Of a DNA stretch of 64,000 bases, positions 63,593-64,000 are shown piece after piece. Source of the DNA: Sterolibacterium sp964437515. GTDB taxonomy: Bacteria; Pseudomonadota; Gammaproteobacteria; Burkholderiales; Rhodocyclaceae. Every line of letters begins with the position of its first letter. Position 1 is the first letter of the stretch. The stretch covers positions 88,329-152,328 of the forward strand of contig CAYTHB010000001.1 of the NCBI GenBank assembly GCA_964437515.1, in the 5' to 3' direction. The notes beneath the pieces were generated by a model that saw nothing but the letters and a program-made list of their open reading frames with translations, was not told the DNA's origin and did not search any database. A program made the position numbers and the translations under genes.

Positions 63593-63908
63593 TTCGCCTC
63601 TCCCAGTCCTTCAACAACCTCACAGCACGCTCGATGTCGCGGTTTTGCGACTTTTTGTTGCCACCGCTGGTCAACATGATCACCTTATTACCTACATAGG
63701 CGTAGTACACACGATACCCCGCACCGACATCGACCTTGAGTTCCCAAACACCATCGCGTAGCGATTTGCAGTCACCAAACAACCCCACTTCTATACGAGC
63801 AACACGCCTGATGATTGCCAGCTTGGCGACACGATCGCGCAAGGAATCGAGCCAGCCCTGATACACATCATTCTCGGCCTCGTCGAGGTAGTGGATGATC
63901 TCGTACAT
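63585..63908 (-). CDS. RelE/HigB-like toxin of a type II pair
   Basis: A 107-residue protein of the RelE/ParE superfamily (addiction module killer, COG3657-like). It has the SLRDRVAKLAIIRRVARIEVG segment and SLRDGVWELKVDVGAGYRVYYAY with the basic and aromatic residues of the family, ending KDWERR. Such toxins usually cut mRNA on the ribosome, but activity is not shown here. Its 3' end overlaps the antitoxin start. Confidence 0.85.
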   Translation of the reverse strand: MYEIIHYLDEAENDVYQGWLDSLRDRVAKLAIIRRVARIEVGLFGDCKSLRDGVWELKVDVGAGYRVYYAYVGNKVIMLTSGGNKKSQNRDIERAVRLLKDWERRNG

Positions 63909-63920
63909 GGTTAAATTTTA

Positions 63921-63930
63921 GCTTTAAAGC
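63921..63930 (-). promoter_or_regulatory. Candidate toxin-antitoxin operator palindrome
   Basis: GCTTTAAAGC is a perfect 10-bp palindrome 12 bases upstream of the toxin ATG, in AT-rich sequence. The antitoxin HTH could bind it. No confident -35/-10 pair was assigned. Confidence 0.35.
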
Positions 63931-64000
63931 GAAATTCTGCAACCTATAGTCTTTTCCAACATGGTATGAGTCTGAACTTGGGTGTGGATTTCCAAGAGGG

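Noticed and set aside
63966..64000. ATG and open frame running off the window end
   Set aside because: Only 11 codons are visible, with no clear ribosome site.
1..64000. CRISPR arrays, tRNA or rRNA genes, insertion sequences
   Set aside because: None seen on reading both strands. No regularly spaced repeats, tRNA-like cloverleaf or transposase was recognised, though a dedicated scan was not possible.

Overview
The window looks like the chromosome of a betaproteobacterium. The evidence is a complete division and cell-wall (dcw) cluster with murB between murC and ddlB, a meso-DAP type MurE, lpxC/kdsB/lpxK for lipid A and Kdo, class A RNase P RNA, and a PPi-dependent phosphofructokinase beside adk. 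A Calvin-type fructose-bisphosphatase and phosphoribulokinase suggest autotrophic or mixotrophic capacity. The exact genus cannot be fixed by eye.

Layout. (1) 1-2663: end of an ABC-F gene, a PlsC-like acyltransferase and a yheS-type ABC-F gene. (2) 2701-16356: a surface-polysaccharide locus, all on the + strand. It holds an acyltransferase-3 protein, two tandem paralogous glycosyltransferases, a methyltransferase, rmd and manC (GDP-D-rhamnose branch), wzm/wzt (ABC-dependent export, with a C-terminal cargo-reading domain on Wzt) and three more GT4-type transferases. (3) 16569-18169: a DUF721/DciA-like gene, a tiny membrane protein and lpxC. (4) 18340-20542: a secreted GH39-like glycosidase and a small membrane-anchored protein that separate lpxC from ftsZ. 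(5) 20845-38645: the dcw operon on the minus strand, ftsZ back to mraZ, with many 4-base start/stop overlaps. A promoter and three 10-bp-spaced MraZ boxes lie upstream. (6) 38878-43198: rnpB with a terminator, a TonB-dependent receptor and an HDOD-GAF regulator. (7) 43436-45432: fbp and prk behind a perfect 12-bp inverted repeat. (8) 45464-55943: a CoA-ester catabolic cluster on the + strand with an SDR, four family III CoA-transferases, two acyl-CoA dehydrogenases, two MaoC-fold proteins and a DUF2889-like protein. (9) 56366-61488: pfp, adk, kdsB, a Trm112-like gene, lpxK, exbD and exbB on the minus strand. (10) 61623-63908: a J-domain coiled-coil protein and a RelE/HigB-type toxin-antitoxin pair.

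The catabolic cluster is the best candidate for a poorly described system. For the hydratase and the dehydrogenase, one gene keeps the canonical motifs and its partner has lost them. The four CoA-transferases split two and two on the catalytic acidic residue (Asp versus Glu). Split active/degenerate subunits of this kind are known from enzymes acting on bulky CoA esters such as steroid side chains. No thiolase or aldolase is present, so the pathway is incomplete here and the substrate is unknown. Other notable points are homopolymeric C9, C7 and G8 tracts in a glycosyltransferase gene, an exact 65-residue internal duplication in another, a 52-bp intergenic element present twice (once next to three strong hairpins), and the glycosidase inserted between lpxC and ftsZ.
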